DNA of 40,628 nucleotides. It comes from Saprospiraceae bacterium. Its GTDB lineage: Bacteria > Bacteroidota > Bacteroidia > Chitinophagales > Saprospiraceae. Below the pieces are notes generated by a model. It saw only the letters and a program-made list of their open reading frames with translations, was not told the DNA's origin and ran no database searches. Both the position numbers and the translations under genes were made by a program. Location: assembly GCA_020436835.1 (NCBI GenBank), contig JAGQWZ010000003.1, positions 1-40,628 of the forward strand, written 5' to 3'. This document shows positions 40,444-40,628 of this stretch, piece after piece (within the stretch, counting starts at the first letter, position 1; every line of letters starts with the position of its first letter).

Positions 40444-40628
40444 CTATTTATTCAGAAGATAAATGCTTGCATTCAGAACGAGAGCAAAGGAGACCCAAAG
40501 CATGTATGGAATCATAAGTATAGCCGCTAACTTATTAAGCGGAAAGAATCTCCTGATCGAAACGAGAATAAGGACCCAGAGTACCACAATAATAAAGAGG
40601 GCTCCACCAATTGATTGCATACCAAAAA
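40444..40628 (-). CDS. tspO: TspO/MBR family protein, C-terminal part (cut by window edge)
   Basis: The last 61 codons of a TspO/MBR tryptophan-rich membrane protein. The frame runs in from beyond 40628 and ends with TAG at 40444. It covers the final two helices: FGMQSIGGALFIIVVLWVLI, then the hallmark C-terminal helix IPYMLWVSFALVLNASIYLL (compare PYxxWVSFAxxLN of the family). TspO binds porphyrins and cholesterol-like ligands and is linked to stress and tetrapyrrole control. An internal Met in the visible part is not the true start. Too short for the standard length cutoff but clear by motif. Confidence 0.88.
   Translation of the reverse strand, partial: FGMQSIGGALFIIVVLWVLILVSIRRFFPLNKLAAILMIPYMLWVSFALVLNASIYLLNK

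Overview
The window looks like a chromosomal segment from a free-living, polymer-degrading member of the Bacteroidota. The evidence is type IX secretion (T9SS) tails of both kinds (type A on the 796-residue protein, type B / gliding-motility C-terminal domain on the 484-residue protein), two DUF5916 proteins, a DUF3078 protein, Bacteroidota-style promoter boxes (TAnnTTTG) instead of clear Shine-Dalgarno sites, and many Sec or lipoprotein signal peptides. The mix of a Tat-exported Gfo/Idh/MocA oxidoreductase, a DUF1080 protein, a PVC-type heme protein and a PQQ/cytochrome enzyme is reminiscent of Saprospiria or Cytophagia, but the sequence alone does not fix the order. I see no tRNA, rRNA, CRISPR array, transposase, integrase or phage gene.

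Layout. 1-283: non-coding, with an unusual cluster of perfect inverted repeats. 284-4251 (-): compact housekeeping operon folE-fabD-yqgE-ABC-F ATPase. 4252-4516: divergent spacer rich in inverted repeats. 4517-6309 (+): LytS-like sensor kinase and LytTR response regulator. 6505-8889 (-): large T9SS-secreted protein with cadherin-like modules and two dockerin-like calcium loops. 9039-11618 (+): an uncharacterised helical protein and a LOG-family nucleotide-binding protein. 11667-13758: convergent Gfo/Idh/MocA oxidoreductase and DUF1080 protein, a probable 3-keto-sugar pair. 13885-15549 (-): unrecognised exported protein followed by a terminator. 15987-22862 (+): DUF5916, T9SS type B protein, second DUF5916, NIPSNAP protein. 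22963-25917 (-): PVC-type heme-binding lipoprotein. 26233-28888 (+): S9 peptidase and a methyltransferase. 28917-30029 (-): secreted GH5 glycosidase. 30198-33587 (+): TPR lipoprotein and DUF885 metallohydrolase-like protein. 33686-34075 (-): exported Dabb protein. 34341-37456 (+): DUF3078 protein and Tex. 37470-40308 (-): PQQ/cytochrome c lipoprotein, a possible small ORF and a four-helix membrane protein. 40444 to the right edge (-): the C-terminal part of TspO, running off the window.

Together the accessory genes describe a cell-envelope programme: secreted or surface-anchored sugar and peptide breakdown (GH5, DUF1080 with Gfo/Idh/MocA, S9 peptidase, DUF885), periplasmic or surface redox lipoproteins with covalent heme (PVC-type and PQQ types), and T9SS cargo with adhesive modules. 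The least explained parts are the 15987-22862 DUF5916/T9SS/NIPSNAP block, the unrecognised 554-residue exported protein, and the inverted-repeat clusters at 80-245 and 4268-4436. Functions are called from motifs and family memory only; no database search was possible.
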